Positions 16,958 to 25,220 of a stretch of 64,000 nucleotides of DNA are shown here, piece by piece. Each line of letters opens with the position of its first letter. Positions within the stretch are counted from its first letter, which is position 1. The stretch is taken from assembly GCA_036005065.1 (NCBI GenBank), contig DASYQW010000348.1:40036-104035 (forward strand), given 5' to 3'. Origin of the DNA: Candidatus Methylomirabilota bacterium. GTDB lineage: Bacteria > Methylomirabilota > Methylomirabilia > Rokubacteriales > DASRDR01. Both the position numbers and the translations under genes were made by a program. Below the pieces are notes generated by a model. It had not been told where the DNA came from. It was given only the letters and a program-made list of their open reading frames with translations, and searched no databases.

Positions 16958-18142
16958 ATGCGCTTCCGCCTGACCCGCCTCGTGATTCTCCTCGCGGTGC
17001 TCGCGCTCGCGGTTCCGCTGACCGCGGAGGCTCAGGGCAAGGGGACGATCAAGATCGCCACCCAGAGCCCGCTGTCCGGCGAGCTGGCGGCGCTGGGTGA
17101 GGGCATCAAGCTCGGCACCCAGCTGGCCGTCGAGAAGTTCAAGGCCGCCGTCGAGAAGGCCGGCTTCAAGGTCGAGCTGGTGCCCTTCGACGATCAGGCC
17201 AAGCCCGACGTGGGTGTCGCCAACGCGAAGAACATCATCAACGACAAGGACATCCTGGCGGTCATCGGCCACCTCAACTCGGGAGTCGCCATCCCGTCGT
17301 CGGAGGTCTACAAGGAAGTCAACCTCGTGATGATCTCGCCCGCCAACACGAACCCGCTCATCACCGACCGCGGCCTGCCCAACGTGAACCGGGTCTGCGG
17401 CCGCGACGACGTGCAGGGAGAGGTGGGGGCGCGGTTCGCCAAGGACGAGCTGAAGGTCAAGAGCGTGTACATCGTCCACAACAAGAACCAGTACGGGCAG
17501 GGGATCGCCGAGTATTTCCAGGACACCTCGAAGAAGCTCGGTGTCCAGGTCCTCGGCTTCGAGGGCACGGAAGAGCGCGCCAACTTCGACCCGATCCTGA
17601 CCCCGATCAAGGCCAAGAACCCGGACGTGATCTATTTCGGAGGGGAGTACCCGCAGGCCGCGCCGATGTTCCGCCAGGCCCGGGAAAAGGGCATCAAGGC
17701 CAAGTTCATGGGGCCGGACGGGCTGGACTCGTCGGAGCTTGTGAAGCTCGGCGGTGACGCGGTGGCGGGGATGCACTTCACCACGGTCGCGGGAGGCGTG
17801 AAGGAATACCCCAAGGCCAAGGAGTTCGCCGACGAGTACAAGAAGAAGTTCGGGAAGGACCCGGAGCCGTTCGCGGCCCAGGCCTATGACGCCACCGCCG
17901 TCGCCCTGAAGGGCCTGGAGGCCGCCATCAAGGAGGCCGGAGGGAAGGTGCCGACCCGCGAGGCCGTGTCGAAGGCCACGCGGAAGGTCAAGTACAGCGG
18001 CATCACCGGCAGCATCGAGTTCGACGACAAGGGAGATCCGAAGAAGGCCACCTACCTGATCTACCAGGTCGGCAAGGACTGGAAGGACAACAAGCTGGTC
18101 AAGCGCCTGGAGATCGCCGCCCCCGCGGCCAAGAAGCAGTAG
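16958..18142 (+). CDS. livJ: Branched-chain amino acid-type ABC transporter substrate-binding protein (system 1)
   Basis: A 394-residue periplasmic binding protein. Of two near ATGs, 16958 has AAGGAG seven bases upstream and 16952 is too close to it. Signal peptide RLVILLAVLALAVPLTAEAQ; mature part starts IKIATQSPLSGELAALGEGI, typical of the LivJ/Leu-Ile-Val family (periplasmic binding protein type I fold). Later motifs are VIGHLNSGVAIPSSEVY, SPANTNP and YFGGEYPQAAPMFRQAR. Followed by livH, livM, livG and livF. The actual ligand (Leu/Ile/Val or another amino acid) cannot be read from sequence alone, but the leucine dehydrogenase downstream favours branched-chain amino acids. Confidence 0.92.
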   Translation: MRFRLTRLVILLAVLALAVPLTAEAQGKGTIKIATQSPLSGELAALGEGIKLGTQLAVEKFKAAVEKAGFKVELVPFDDQAKPDVGVANAKNIINDKDILAVIGHLNSGVAIPSSEVYKEVNLVMISPANTNPLITDRGLPNVNRVCGRDDVQGEVGARFAKDELKVKSVYIVHNKNQYGQGIAEYFQDTSKKLGVQVLGFEGTEERANFDPILTPIKAKNPDVIYFGGEYPQAAPMFRQAREKGIKAKFMGPDGLDSSELVKLGGDAVAGMHFTTVAGGVKEYPKAKEFADEYKKKFGKDPEPFAAQAYDATAVALKGLEAAIKEAGGKVPTREAVSKATRKVKYSGITGSIEFDDKGDPKKATYLIYQVGKDWKDNKLVKRLEIAAPAAKKQ

Positions 18143-18163
18143 CCGGACGCGCCTGGAACGCCG

Positions 18164-18197
18164 CCGGGGAGGGGCCGGCTCGGCCTCTCCCCGGTTT
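18164..18197 (+). terminator. Hairpin between livJ and livH (partial terminator)
   Basis: A 13-bp stem with one G-T pair (18164-18176 with 18182-18194, loop GGCTC), followed by TTTC. Such a hairpin between binding-protein and permease genes usually stabilises the upstream message and lowers downstream expression. The weak T-run suggests read-through. Confidence 0.6.
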
Positions 18198-18221
18198 CGG
18201 GGGGGACGTAGTCCCCTGCGA
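18197..18221 (+). repeat. Decayed hairpin resembling repeat hairpin 2
   Basis: TCGGGGGGGAC, loop GTA, GTCCCCTGCGA: an imperfect palindrome with the same TCGG...CGA ends and GTA loop as hairpin 2 of the dispersed repeat. The remaining repeat parts are absent, so it may be a relic or a chance match. Confidence 0.35.
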
Positions 18222-18226
18222 GGCGT

Positions 18227-19198
18227 ATGGACTGGCCGCTCGTCCTCGGCATCCTGCCCCAGGTCGTCATGGACGGCCTGGTCCTCGGCTTCATGTACGC
18301 CCTGATCGCCCTCGGCTACACCATGGTCTACGGGGTCCTCGAGCTGATCAACTTCGCCCACAGCGAGATCTTCATGGTGGGCGCCTTCGTCGGCGTGGAG
18401 ATCCTGCTCGTGCTCCGGGCCGGCGGCTTGCTCGATCCCCTCAACCCCTTCCTGGTCCTGCTTCTGATCGTGCTGACGGGAATGCTGGTCTCCGGGCTCC
18501 TGGCGGTGGCGATCGAGCGCGTGGCCTACCGCCCGCTTCGGAGCGCGCCGCGCCTCATCCCGCTCATCTCCGCGATCGGGGTGTCGTTCTTTCTCCAGGA
18601 CGCGGTGCGGCTGGTCGAGAGCCTGTGGCGGAACGCCTTTTACCTCACCTATCCGTCCTTCCCGGTCTTCAACAAGCGCATCGAGCTCGGCGAGACCGTG
18701 GACTTCTCGGTCAAGTCGCTCCTCGTCATCGCCGCGTCGCTGATGGTGCTGGTCGCGCTCCAGTTCCTGGTCAACCGCACCAGGCTCGGCAAGGCGATCC
18801 GGGCCGTCGCCGAGGATCAGCCGACCGCGAGCCTCATGGGCATCAACGTGAACCGGATCATCTCGGTGACCTTCCTGATCGGGGGGGCCATGGGTGGGGC
18901 GGCCGGGGTGCTCTTCGGGGTCCAATACAACACCGTCAACCCGTTCACCGGCTTCATCCCCGGCATCAAGGCCTTCACCGCCGCGGTCCTGGGCGGCATC
19001 GGCAACATTCCGGGAGCGATGGTGGGGGGCCTCGTGCTGGGGCTGCTCGAGGCCTTCGCCGCGTCCTACCTTTCGTTGTTCACCGGCGGCGCGTTCGGCG
19101 CGGAGTACAAGGACATCTTCGCGTTCTCGATCCTGATTCTGATCCTGATCTTCCGGCCCCGAGGATTGCTGGGCGAGGTGGTCCGTGAGCGGGCGTAG
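18227..19198 (+). CDS. livH: Branched-chain amino acid ABC transporter permease LivH (system 1)
   Basis: A 323-residue polytopic inner-membrane protein with about eight hydrophobic segments. It opens with the LivH hallmark LALGYTMVYGVLELINFAHSE-like run (ALIALGYTMVYGVLELINFA) and has the cytoplasmic-loop motif AIRAVAEDQPTASLMGIN, the coupling region GGAMGGAAGVLFG, and FTAAVLGGIGNIPGAMVGG. It forms the membrane channel with LivM. It lies between livJ and livM in a same-strand operon. Confidence 0.94.
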   Translation: MDWPLVLGILPQVVMDGLVLGFMYALIALGYTMVYGVLELINFAHSEIFMVGAFVGVEILLVLRAGGLLDPLNPFLVLLLIVLTGMLVSGLLAVAIERVAYRPLRSAPRLIPLISAIGVSFFLQDAVRLVESLWRNAFYLTYPSFPVFNKRIELGETVDFSVKSLLVIAASLMVLVALQFLVNRTRLGKAIRAVAEDQPTASLMGINVNRIISVTFLIGGAMGGAAGVLFGVQYNTVNPFTGFIPGIKAFTAAVLGGIGNIPGAMVGGLVLGLLEAFAASYLSLFTGGAFGAEYKDIFAFSILILILIFRPRGLLGEVVRERA

Positions 19199-19216
19199 GC
19201 CGGCCAGGACGGGGGG

Positions 19217-20509
19217 ATGAGCTTCACGTTTCGGCTGCGGCGCAGCGCCCTGGCCGTCAACGTGCTGGTGCTCGCCCTCATCGCCGGGTCGGCGTTCCTG
19301 GTCTACGCCGTCCCCCGCTCGATCCTGGCCTTCATGGCCTTCCAGGCCTCGCTCCTCGTCGTCTACTACGCGCCGCTCGCCCACCGGGTCAAGATGGGCT
19401 ACGCCGTGCTCGCGCTCGGCGTGCTCATGCCCGTGCTCGGCACCATCAACGGCTACTACATGGAGATCGCCATCCAGGTCGGCATCTTCGTGGCGCTGGC
19501 CCTCGGGCTCAACATCGTGGTGGGCCTGGCCGGACTGCTCGATCTCGGCTACGTGGCCTTCTATGCCGTCGGGGCGTACCTGTGGGCCATCTTCGGCTCG
19601 CCCCAGGCCGGGAAGTTCATCAGCGCCGCCCTGGTGAGCTTCCCGCTCGCCCCCGGCTGGTTCTTCGTGTTCCTGATCCTGGGGGTGGCGGTGGCCGGGG
19701 TGACCGGCGTGCTCCTGGGCCTCCCGGTGCTCCGGCTGCGCGGCGACTATCTGGCCATCGTGACCCTGGGGTTCGGCGAGGTCATCCGGGTCCTGGCCAA
19801 CAACCTCGACAAGCCCTGGAACATCACCAACGGGCCGAAGGGCATCACGCCGATCCAGCGGCCCCCCCTCTTCTTCGACCCTCTGCTGCGGGTGGCCGGG
19901 ATCGAGGTGTCTCCCTTCACGCTCTACCCGCTGTATTTCTACTTCCTCGTCCTGGCGGTGGTCGTGGTCGTCATCCTGGTGAACCAGCGGCTCGAGCACT
20001 CCCACGTCGGACGGGCGTGGGAGGCGATCCGGGAGGACGAGGTGGCGGCCCAGGCGATGGGAGTGCCGCTCGTCCGCATGAAGCTCCTCGCCTTCGCGGC
20101 GGGGGCCTCGTTCGCGGGGATCATGGGCGTCATCTTCAGCGCCAAGCAGCTCTTCATCAACCCCGAGTCCTTCACCTTTCTCGAGTCGATCGGGGTGCTG
20201 GCCATGGTCATCCTGGGCGGGATGGGCTCGATCCCGGGGGCGATCATCGGAGCCAGCGTGGTCACCATCCTGAACCTCCAGGTCCTCAAGGGCATCTCGC
20301 TCTGGCTGAACGAGCTGCGGAACTCCGGGCTGGAGTTCCTGGGCTTCAACCTGGCCAACCTGCCGTCGCAGTTCGAGCCGGCCAAGTACGAGCGCATGGT
20401 CTTCGGGATCATCCTCGTGCTCATGATGATCTATCGCCCGGAAGGGATCATTCCCGCCCGGCGGCGGCGGCTGGAGACGTATCACCGGGGCGAGGAGCCC
20501 CCGCCGTGA
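19217..20509 (+). CDS. livM: Branched-chain amino acid ABC transporter permease LivM (system 1)
   Basis: A 430-residue permease, longer than a minimal LivM because of an extra N-terminal membrane region (about residues 10-90, three hydrophobic segments). The LivM core begins at LALGLNIVVGLAGLLDLGYV and includes LRLRGDYLAIVTLGFGEVIR, AWEAIREDEVAAQAMGV (coupling loop) and MVILGGMGSIPGAIIGA. A cytoplasmic Arg-rich tail ends the protein. Pairs with LivH. Confidence 0.94.
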   Translation: MSFTFRLRRSALAVNVLVLALIAGSAFLVYAVPRSILAFMAFQASLLVVYYAPLAHRVKMGYAVLALGVLMPVLGTINGYYMEIAIQVGIFVALALGLNIVVGLAGLLDLGYVAFYAVGAYLWAIFGSPQAGKFISAALVSFPLAPGWFFVFLILGVAVAGVTGVLLGLPVLRLRGDYLAIVTLGFGEVIRVLANNLDKPWNITNGPKGITPIQRPPLFFDPLLRVAGIEVSPFTLYPLYFYFLVLAVVVVVILVNQRLEHSHVGRAWEAIREDEVAAQAMGVPLVRMKLLAFAAGASFAGIMGVIFSAKQLFINPESFTFLESIGVLAMVILGGMGSIPGAIIGASVVTILNLQVLKGISLWLNELRNSGLEFLGFNLANLPSQFEPAKYERMVFGIILVLMMIYRPEGIIPARRRRLETYHRGEEPPP

Positions 20510-20624
20510 GGCGGCCCGGGCCGGGGCCCGTCGCATCTCTGCGTCCTCGGCGCTCGGCGCGCCTCAACGTATGCGGCATACGTCTCGGCGCGCCTCGCGC
20601 CTGCGTCCTTGATCTGCTCGGGCC

Positions 20625-20743
20625 GCGGCCCGGTTCCATCGCCCGGAGCCGACCACGCCGCTGCTCCGAAGGTAACGCCGTGAGGCGGCCCGGTTCCATC
20701 GCCGGACCCGATCACGCCGCTATACCGAAGGGACCGCCGTGAG
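20625..20743 (+). repeat. Tandem duplication of the livG start region
   Basis: Two similar units lie head to tail: 20625-20684 and 20685-20743. Both begin GCGGCCCGGTTCCATCGCC and end with CGCCGTGAG, with the second unit supplying the livG GTG start. A third GCCGTGAGGCGGCCCGG match overlaps the livM stop near 20503-20519. The 229-base livM-livG gap is otherwise GC-rich sequence with no gene. Confidence 0.7.
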
Positions 20744-21530
20744 CGCGGTCCTGCTGGAGGCCCGGCAAGTCACGAAACGCTTCGGCGGCCTGGTGGCCGT
20801 CAACACGGTGGACTTCACCCTCGAAGAGGGCGTCATCGCCAGCATCATCGGCCCGAACGGGGCGGGGAAGACCACGCTCTTCAACGTGTTCACCGGGATC
20901 TACGCCCCCGAGGACGGAGACGTCGCGATCCGCGGCCAGTCCATCGTCGGCCTCCGCCCGGACCAGATCACGGCCCTCGGCGTCTGCCGGACCTTCCAGA
21001 ACATCCGGCTCTTCAAGAACATGACCGTCCTGGAAAATACGCTGGTCGGAATGCACGCCCGACTGCCGCTCCGGTTCTGGGACGTCCTGGCGCGCACCCC
21101 GGCGTTCGGCCGGGAAGAAGGCCAGGCCGTGCGGCGCGCCCTGGAACTGCTGGGCGTGGTGGGCCTCCGGGGCCAGGAGGACGCGCTGGCGCGGAACCTG
21201 CCGTACGGGGATCAGCGCCGGCTGGAGATCGCCCGCGCGCTGGCCGCCTCACCCGCGATCCTGTTGCTGGACGAGCCGACGGCCGGCATGACCCAGGGCG
21301 AGGCGCAGAGCCTCATGGCCTTCCTGCGCCGGCTCATCCGCGAGTTCGGTCTGACGATCCTCCTGATCGAGCACAACATGCGGGTCGTGATGGGCGTCTC
21401 CGACCGCGTGACCGTGCTCGACTACGGCGAGAAGATCGCCGAGGGGCAGCCGGCCGAGGTCCAGCGGAATCCCCGGGTGATCGAGGCGTATCTCGGGCGG
21501 GGCCGCGCGGCCGGCCACGTCGCTCCTTGA
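20739..21530 (+). CDS. livG: Branched-chain amino acid ABC transporter ATPase LivG (system 1)
   Basis: A 263-residue nucleotide-binding protein, GTG start. Walker A GPNGAGKTT, Q-loop region ICRTFQN-like (VCRTFQNIRLFKNMTV), the LivG-type signature YGDQRRLEIARAL in place of LSGGQ, Walker B ILLLDEPTAGM and switch motif LLIEHNM. It energises import together with LivF. The gap of 229 bases before it is unusual for a liv operon and contains a tandem duplication. Confidence 0.95.
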   Translation: MSAVLLEARQVTKRFGGLVAVNTVDFTLEEGVIASIIGPNGAGKTTLFNVFTGIYAPEDGDVAIRGQSIVGLRPDQITALGVCRTFQNIRLFKNMTVLENTLVGMHARLPLRFWDVLARTPAFGREEGQAVRRALELLGVVGLRGQEDALARNLPYGDQRRLEIARALAASPAILLLDEPTAGMTQGEAQSLMAFLRRLIREFGLTILLIEHNMRVVMGVSDRVTVLDYGEKIAEGQPAEVQRNPRVIEAYLGRGRAAGHVAP

Positions 21531-21537
21531 GGGTCAC

Positions 21538-22245
21538 GTGCTCCAGGTCAGCGACCTCCACGTATACTACGGCGAGATCCACGCCCTGAAGGGCGTGTCG
21601 CTGGGGGTCGCCACGGGCGAGATCGTCGCCCTCCTCGGGCCCAACGGGGCCGGCAAGACGACCACGCTCAAGACGGTCTCCGGCCTCCTGGCGCCTCGGA
21701 CCGGCGCCGTCCTGCTGGAGGGGGGGAGCCTGGTCGGCGTCCCCCCGCACTCGATCGTCCGGCGGGGGATCGCCCACGTGCCCGAAGGCCGCAAGATCTT
21801 CAACCGGCTCACCGTGGCGGACAACCTGGAGATGGGCGCCTACATCCGGTCGGACGGGGCGATCCGCGAGGACATGGAGCGGGTGTTCGTGCTCTTTCCG
21901 CGCCTCCGGGAGCGCCGCACGCAGGTCGCGGGCACGCTGTCGGGCGGAGAACAGCAGATGCTGGCCATCGGGCGGGCGCTGATGGGGCGCCCCCGGCTCC
22001 TGCTCCTCGATGAGCCGTCCATGGGTCTCGCCCCGGTGCTCGTGGAGCAGATCTTCGAGACCATCCAGGACATCAACCGGCAGGGGACGACGATCCTCCT
22101 GGTCGAGCAGAACGCCGCCATGGCCCTCACCATCGCCCGGCGCGGGTACGTGCTGGAGACCGGGGCCATCGTCCTCGAAGGGGCCGCCCGCGACCTGAGC
22201 GAGAACGTCGAGATCCGGCGGGCGTACCTGGGCGAAGGCGCCTGA
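21538..22245 (+). CDS. livF: Branched-chain amino acid ABC transporter ATPase LivF (system 1)
   Basis: A 235-residue ATPase, GTG start seven bases after livG. Walker A GPNGAGKTT, signature LSGGEQQMLAIGRAL, Walker B LLLLDEPSMGLAP and the LivF switch LLVEQNA. Its TGA stop lies within the first bases of dispersed-repeat copy B. Confidence 0.95.
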   Translation: MLQVSDLHVYYGEIHALKGVSLGVATGEIVALLGPNGAGKTTTLKTVSGLLAPRTGAVLLEGGSLVGVPPHSIVRRGIAHVPEGRKIFNRLTVADNLEMGAYIRSDGAIREDMERVFVLFPRLRERRTQVAGTLSGGEQQMLAIGRALMGRPRLLLLDEPSMGLAPVLVEQIFETIQDINRQGTTILLVEQNAAMALTIARRGYVLETGAIVLEGAARDLSENVEIRRAYLGEGA

Positions 22246-22330
22246 GTTGGATCGGAGGGGGTGTCGGAACACCCCCTCCGAGACCTCCCCCGAGAATCGG
22301 TGCGGCGGCAAAGCCGCCGCTCGGAACATC
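22242..22330 (-). repeat. Dispersed two-hairpin repeat, copy B (inverted)
   Basis: Reverse-complement copy of the family. Hairpin 2 is a perfect 13-bp stem (22252-22264 with 22269-22281, loop CGGA); hairpin 1 is a perfect 8-bp stem (GCGGCGGC, 22302-22309 with 22313-22320, loop AAA). The CTGAGTT end contains the livF stop codon. It may also serve as the 3' end structure of the liv transcript. Confidence 0.85.
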
Positions 22331-22444
22331 CGGCGCCGGGGTGACATCCCGAGCCAACCTGGTCGGGTCACGGGCCGCTGTGCTAGACTGCCGTCGGACC
22401 ACGGGCCGGCACGCCGAGCCTCTCGCGCTCCCCGAGGGAGGACC

Positions 22445-23515
22445 ATGAAGAGTCCCGTCTTCGACTACCTCGTGCGCTACGGCTACAAGAAGGTGGTCCT
22501 CTGCCAGAACAACGACGTGGGGCTCCGCGCGGTGATCGCCATCCACTCCACCGACCTCGGTCCCGCGACCGGCGGCCTTCGCATGTGGACGTACGACTCC
22601 GAGGAAGACGCCATCATGGACGCCCTTCGGCTCGCCCGCGGCATGACCTACAAGTACGCCGCGGCCGACCTGAACCTGGGCGGCGGGAAGGCCGTCATCA
22701 TCGGGGATCCCCGGACGCAGAAGACCGAGGGGCTCTTGCGGGCCGTGGGGCGCTTCATCCAGAGCCTCCATGGCGAGTACCAGACGGGCGAGGACGTCGG
22801 CATCACGCTGGACGACCTCGAGGTGATCCACGGCGAGTGCGATTACGTGGTCACCCTCCCGGAGCACGCCGGGGGCGCCGGCCCCATCGGTCCGGCCACC
22901 GCCGTCGGCGTCCTCCAGGCGATGCAGGCGTGCTGCGAGGAGGCCTTCGGCCGCGCCTCCCTCAAAGGCCGGCGGGTGGCGCTCCAGGGCCTCGGCGCGG
23001 TCGGCTGGCCGGCCCTCGAGCTCCTGGTCAAGGAAGACGCCAAGGTGGTGGTGGCCGACATCGACCGCGCGAAGGTCGACCGGGCCCGGCGGCAGCTCGG
23101 CGTCAAGGCGGTGGCGGCCGAGGCGATCACCGCTCAGCCGTGCGACGTCTTCGCCCCGTTCGCGCTGGGCGCCGTCCTCAACGACCGGACGGTGCCGCAC
23201 CTCCGCTGCAAGATCGTCTGCGGCAGCGCCAACAACCAGTTGGCCGAAGAGCGACACGGGGACATCCTGGACAAGCGGGGGATCCTGTACGCTCCCGACT
23301 ACATCGCCAATGCGGGGGGAACAATCTTCGATACCGACCGGTTACTCAAGGGAGGCTTCAATCGGGAGCGAGCGATGCGGAACGTCCTCCGCATCGGCGA
23401 CCGGATGCGGGAGGTGATCGCCCTCGCCAAGCGGGAGCGCATCCCGACGTACCGGGCGGCAGACCGCCTGGCCGAGCAGCGGCTGCAGATGGCGCGCTCC
23501 CTCCGGCTGATCTGA
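22445..23515 (+). CDS. Leucine dehydrogenase (Glu/Leu/Phe/Val dehydrogenase family)
   Basis: A 356-residue NAD-dependent amino-acid dehydrogenase that deaminates Leu, Val or Ile to 2-oxo acids. The start is ATG 22445 (GGGAGGA upstream); the open frame before it crosses repeat copy B and is not real protein. Motifs: LGPATGGLRMWTY, DALRLARGMTYKYAAADLNL, catalytic LGGGKAVI (Lys82), GRFIQSLHGEYQTGEDVG, and the Rossmann motif VALQGLGAVGWPAL with acidic D in VADID, which favours NAD. Length and MWTY signature fit leucine dehydrogenase better than glutamate dehydrogenase. A TGCTAGACT extended -10-like element lies at 22381-22389. Next to Liv transporter 1, it would deaminate the imported amino acids. 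Confidence 0.88.
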   Translation: MKSPVFDYLVRYGYKKVVLCQNNDVGLRAVIAIHSTDLGPATGGLRMWTYDSEEDAIMDALRLARGMTYKYAAADLNLGGGKAVIIGDPRTQKTEGLLRAVGRFIQSLHGEYQTGEDVGITLDDLEVIHGECDYVVTLPEHAGGAGPIGPATAVGVLQAMQACCEEAFGRASLKGRRVALQGLGAVGWPALELLVKEDAKVVVADIDRAKVDRARRQLGVKAVAAEAITAQPCDVFAPFALGAVLNDRTVPHLRCKIVCGSANNQLAEERHGDILDKRGILYAPDYIANAGGTIFDTDRLLKGGFNRERAMRNVLRIGDRMREVIALAKRERIPTYRAADRLAEQRLQMARSLRLI

Positions 23516-23593
23516 TTTCGCGGCCACCGGTCGGGCTCACGCGGGTGGGCGCGGGGCCATCCGGCCGGCGCGAGCGGCCGGGCGGGGGTCACC

Positions 23594-23623
23594 TTGACAC
23601 TGCGAGGAGGGGCATAGTACGGT
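23594..23623 (+). promoter_or_regulatory. Possible promoter for Liv transporter 2
   Basis: TTGACA at 23594-23599 and a weak TACGGT at 23618-23623 with an 18-base spacer. The -10 is poor; a GAACCCCCCGGTC inverted repeat follows at 23711-23740 in the 261-base gap. Confidence 0.35.
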
Positions 23624-23776
23624 ACCAGGCACTCTGTTTCTAGGCCGTTTCCGCGCGCTTCGAGGTCGTGCGCGCGCTTCGCTCGAGAGGGGGGTGATTC
23701 TACCCCGAAGGAACCCCCCGGTCTGCTCGACCGGGGGTTCGAACCCATCCTGAATTCGCCGAGGAGGAGAGGAACC

Positions 23777-25042
23777 ATGCGAGGCTGGAAGTGGCTCGGA
23801 ATCGCCTGTCTGGCCCTGGTGGTGCTGGCGCTGGCCGGTCCGTCGGATGCGCAGCAGTGCCCGAAGGGCAAGCTCCGCATCTACACGTCCTGGCCGATGC
23901 AGGGCGCGATGATCCCCGAGGGCACGGGGATGAAGAACGGCGTGGACATGGCCGTCGCCGAGGCCGGCGGTGTCGTGGCCGGCTACTGCCTCGAGGTAGT
24001 GAACCTGGACGACGCCTCCCCGCTGACCGGCAAGTGGGACGGCGCGGTCGAGGCCGAGAACGCGAACAAGGCCGTCGCCGATCCGCTGGCGATCGTGTAC
24101 ATCGGGACCTACAACTCGGGGGCGGCCAAGGTCTCCATCCCCATCAACAACCGGGCGCACATGGCCCAGATCACGCCCGCAAACACCTACCCCGGTCTCA
24201 CGAAGAAGCGTGGGGCGGCCCCGGGGGAGCCCGAGATCTACCGCCCGATGGGGTTCGTCAACTACTTCCGGGTGCCGCCGGCCGACGACATCCAGGGCGC
24301 CGTCGGCGCCAAGTGGGCGAAGAAGCTCGGCCACAAGAAAGTGTTCATCCTCCACGACCAGGAGCTCTACGGCAAGGGGATCGCCGACGTCTTCGACGCG
24401 ACGGCGAAGCGGATCGGGCTGCAGGTGATGGGGAACGAAGGCATCGACTACAAGCAGCCCGACCAGAAGCCGGTCCTCACCAAAGTCCGCGCCACCGGAG
24501 CCGACTTGGTCTACATGGGCGGTGTCGTGGACACGGGTGGGCCCATCGTCCTGCGCCAGATGAAGGACGTCGGCCTCGTCGCGCCCCGCACGAAGTTCAT
24601 CGGCCCCGACGGCTTCTACGAGGACGAGGTGCTGAAGGGCGCCACCTGCGATGCCGTCATGGCCGTCGAGATGCGGATGACCTTCGCCAGCCTGCCCTTC
24701 GAGAACATGAAGGGGCTCGGGGCCACGACCTACCAGACCTACAAGCAGAAGTACGGCAAGGAGCCGACGAGCTACGCGCTCTACTCGGTCGAGGCCGCGC
24801 GGATCGCCATCGACGGGATCAAGCGGGCGGCCCCCGACATCGAGAAGGCCCGGGAGCTGAAGGACAAGCGCGAGGCGGTTCGCAAAGCCATCGCCGCCAC
24901 CAAGAACTTCGACGGCCTCAACGGCAAGTGGGGCTTCGACGAGAACGGCGACACGACCCTGGAGACGATGTCCGGCTTCAAGGTGGTGAAGGACAACAAC
25001 CCCATCGGCTGCAAGTTCCAGTTCGAGTCCGTCCTCGACTGA
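23777..25042 (+). CDS. Branched-chain amino acid-type ABC substrate-binding protein (system 2)
   Basis: A 421-residue periplasmic binding protein: GAGGAGAGG before the ATG, signal peptide ending SDAQQ. Mature part KLRIYTSWPMQGAMIPEGTG, YIGTYNSGAAKVSIPINNRA, ITPANTYPGLT and FRVPPADDIQG match the type I (Liv-like) periplasmic-binding fold. It has an extra Cys pair (QQCPKG and GYCLE, plus ATCDAV and GCKFQF) that may give disulfides. Divergent from binding protein 1, so the ligand probably differs. Downstream genes suggest an amino or imino acid. Confidence 0.9.
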   Translation: MRGWKWLGIACLALVVLALAGPSDAQQCPKGKLRIYTSWPMQGAMIPEGTGMKNGVDMAVAEAGGVVAGYCLEVVNLDDASPLTGKWDGAVEAENANKAVADPLAIVYIGTYNSGAAKVSIPINNRAHMAQITPANTYPGLTKKRGAAPGEPEIYRPMGFVNYFRVPPADDIQGAVGAKWAKKLGHKKVFILHDQELYGKGIADVFDATAKRIGLQVMGNEGIDYKQPDQKPVLTKVRATGADLVYMGGVVDTGGPIVLRQMKDVGLVAPRTKFIGPDGFYEDEVLKGATCDAVMAVEMRMTFASLPFENMKGLGATTYQTYKQKYGKEPTSYALYSVEAARIAIDGIKRAAPDIEKARELKDKREAVRKAIAATKNFDGLNGKWGFDENGDTTLETMSGFKVVKDNNPIGCKFQFESVLD

Positions 25043-25050
25043 CCCAGACC

Positions 25051-25080
25051 CGGGAGGGCCGGCTCCGACCGGCCCTCCCG
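25051..25080 (+). terminator. Stable hairpin after binding protein 2
   Basis: Perfect 12-bp stem CGGGAGGGCCGG (25051-25062) with 25069-25080, loop CTCCGA. The following bases (GCTGCTGTTTCGG) are only weakly T-rich, so it is more likely a message-stabilising or partial terminator hairpin than a full stop. Confidence 0.5.
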
Positions 25081-25144
25081 GCTGCTGTTTCGGCACGGGC
25101 ACAGACGCCCTCACGCGCACGGTGGAACGCGCGCCCCTTTCCGA

Positions 25145-25220
25145 AGCGCTCCGAGCGCCGGCGTTGCCGGCGCCACGCGGGGGAGGGTCTCGGAGGGGGG
25201 CAAAGCCCCCCTCCGACTGA
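25145..25220 (+). repeat. Dispersed two-hairpin repeat, copy C
   Basis: Plus-orientation copy. Hairpin 1: GCGCCGGC (25155-25162) with 25166-25173, loop GTT. Hairpin 2: TCGGAGGGGGGC (25190-25201) with 25205-25216, loop AAA. It lies directly before the livH start at 25221, so hairpin 2 would occupy the region where a ribosome-binding site is expected. Confidence 0.85.

Noticed and set aside
16934..20536. Very long minus-strand open frame opposite Liv transporter 1
   Set aside because: High GC suppresses stop codons in the antisense frame. The composition is Asp/His/Arg/Gly-rich without family motifs, while the plus strand encodes livJ, livH and livM.
22247..22444. N-terminal extension of leucine dehydrogenase
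   Set aside because: The open frame passes through repeat copy B. The ATG at 22445 has a ribosome-binding site and matches the family start.
23711..23745. tRNA-like T-arm (GGGTTCGAACCC) before transporter 2
   Set aside because: No acceptor, D or anticodon arms fit. It is an inverted repeat of GAACCCCCCGGTC.
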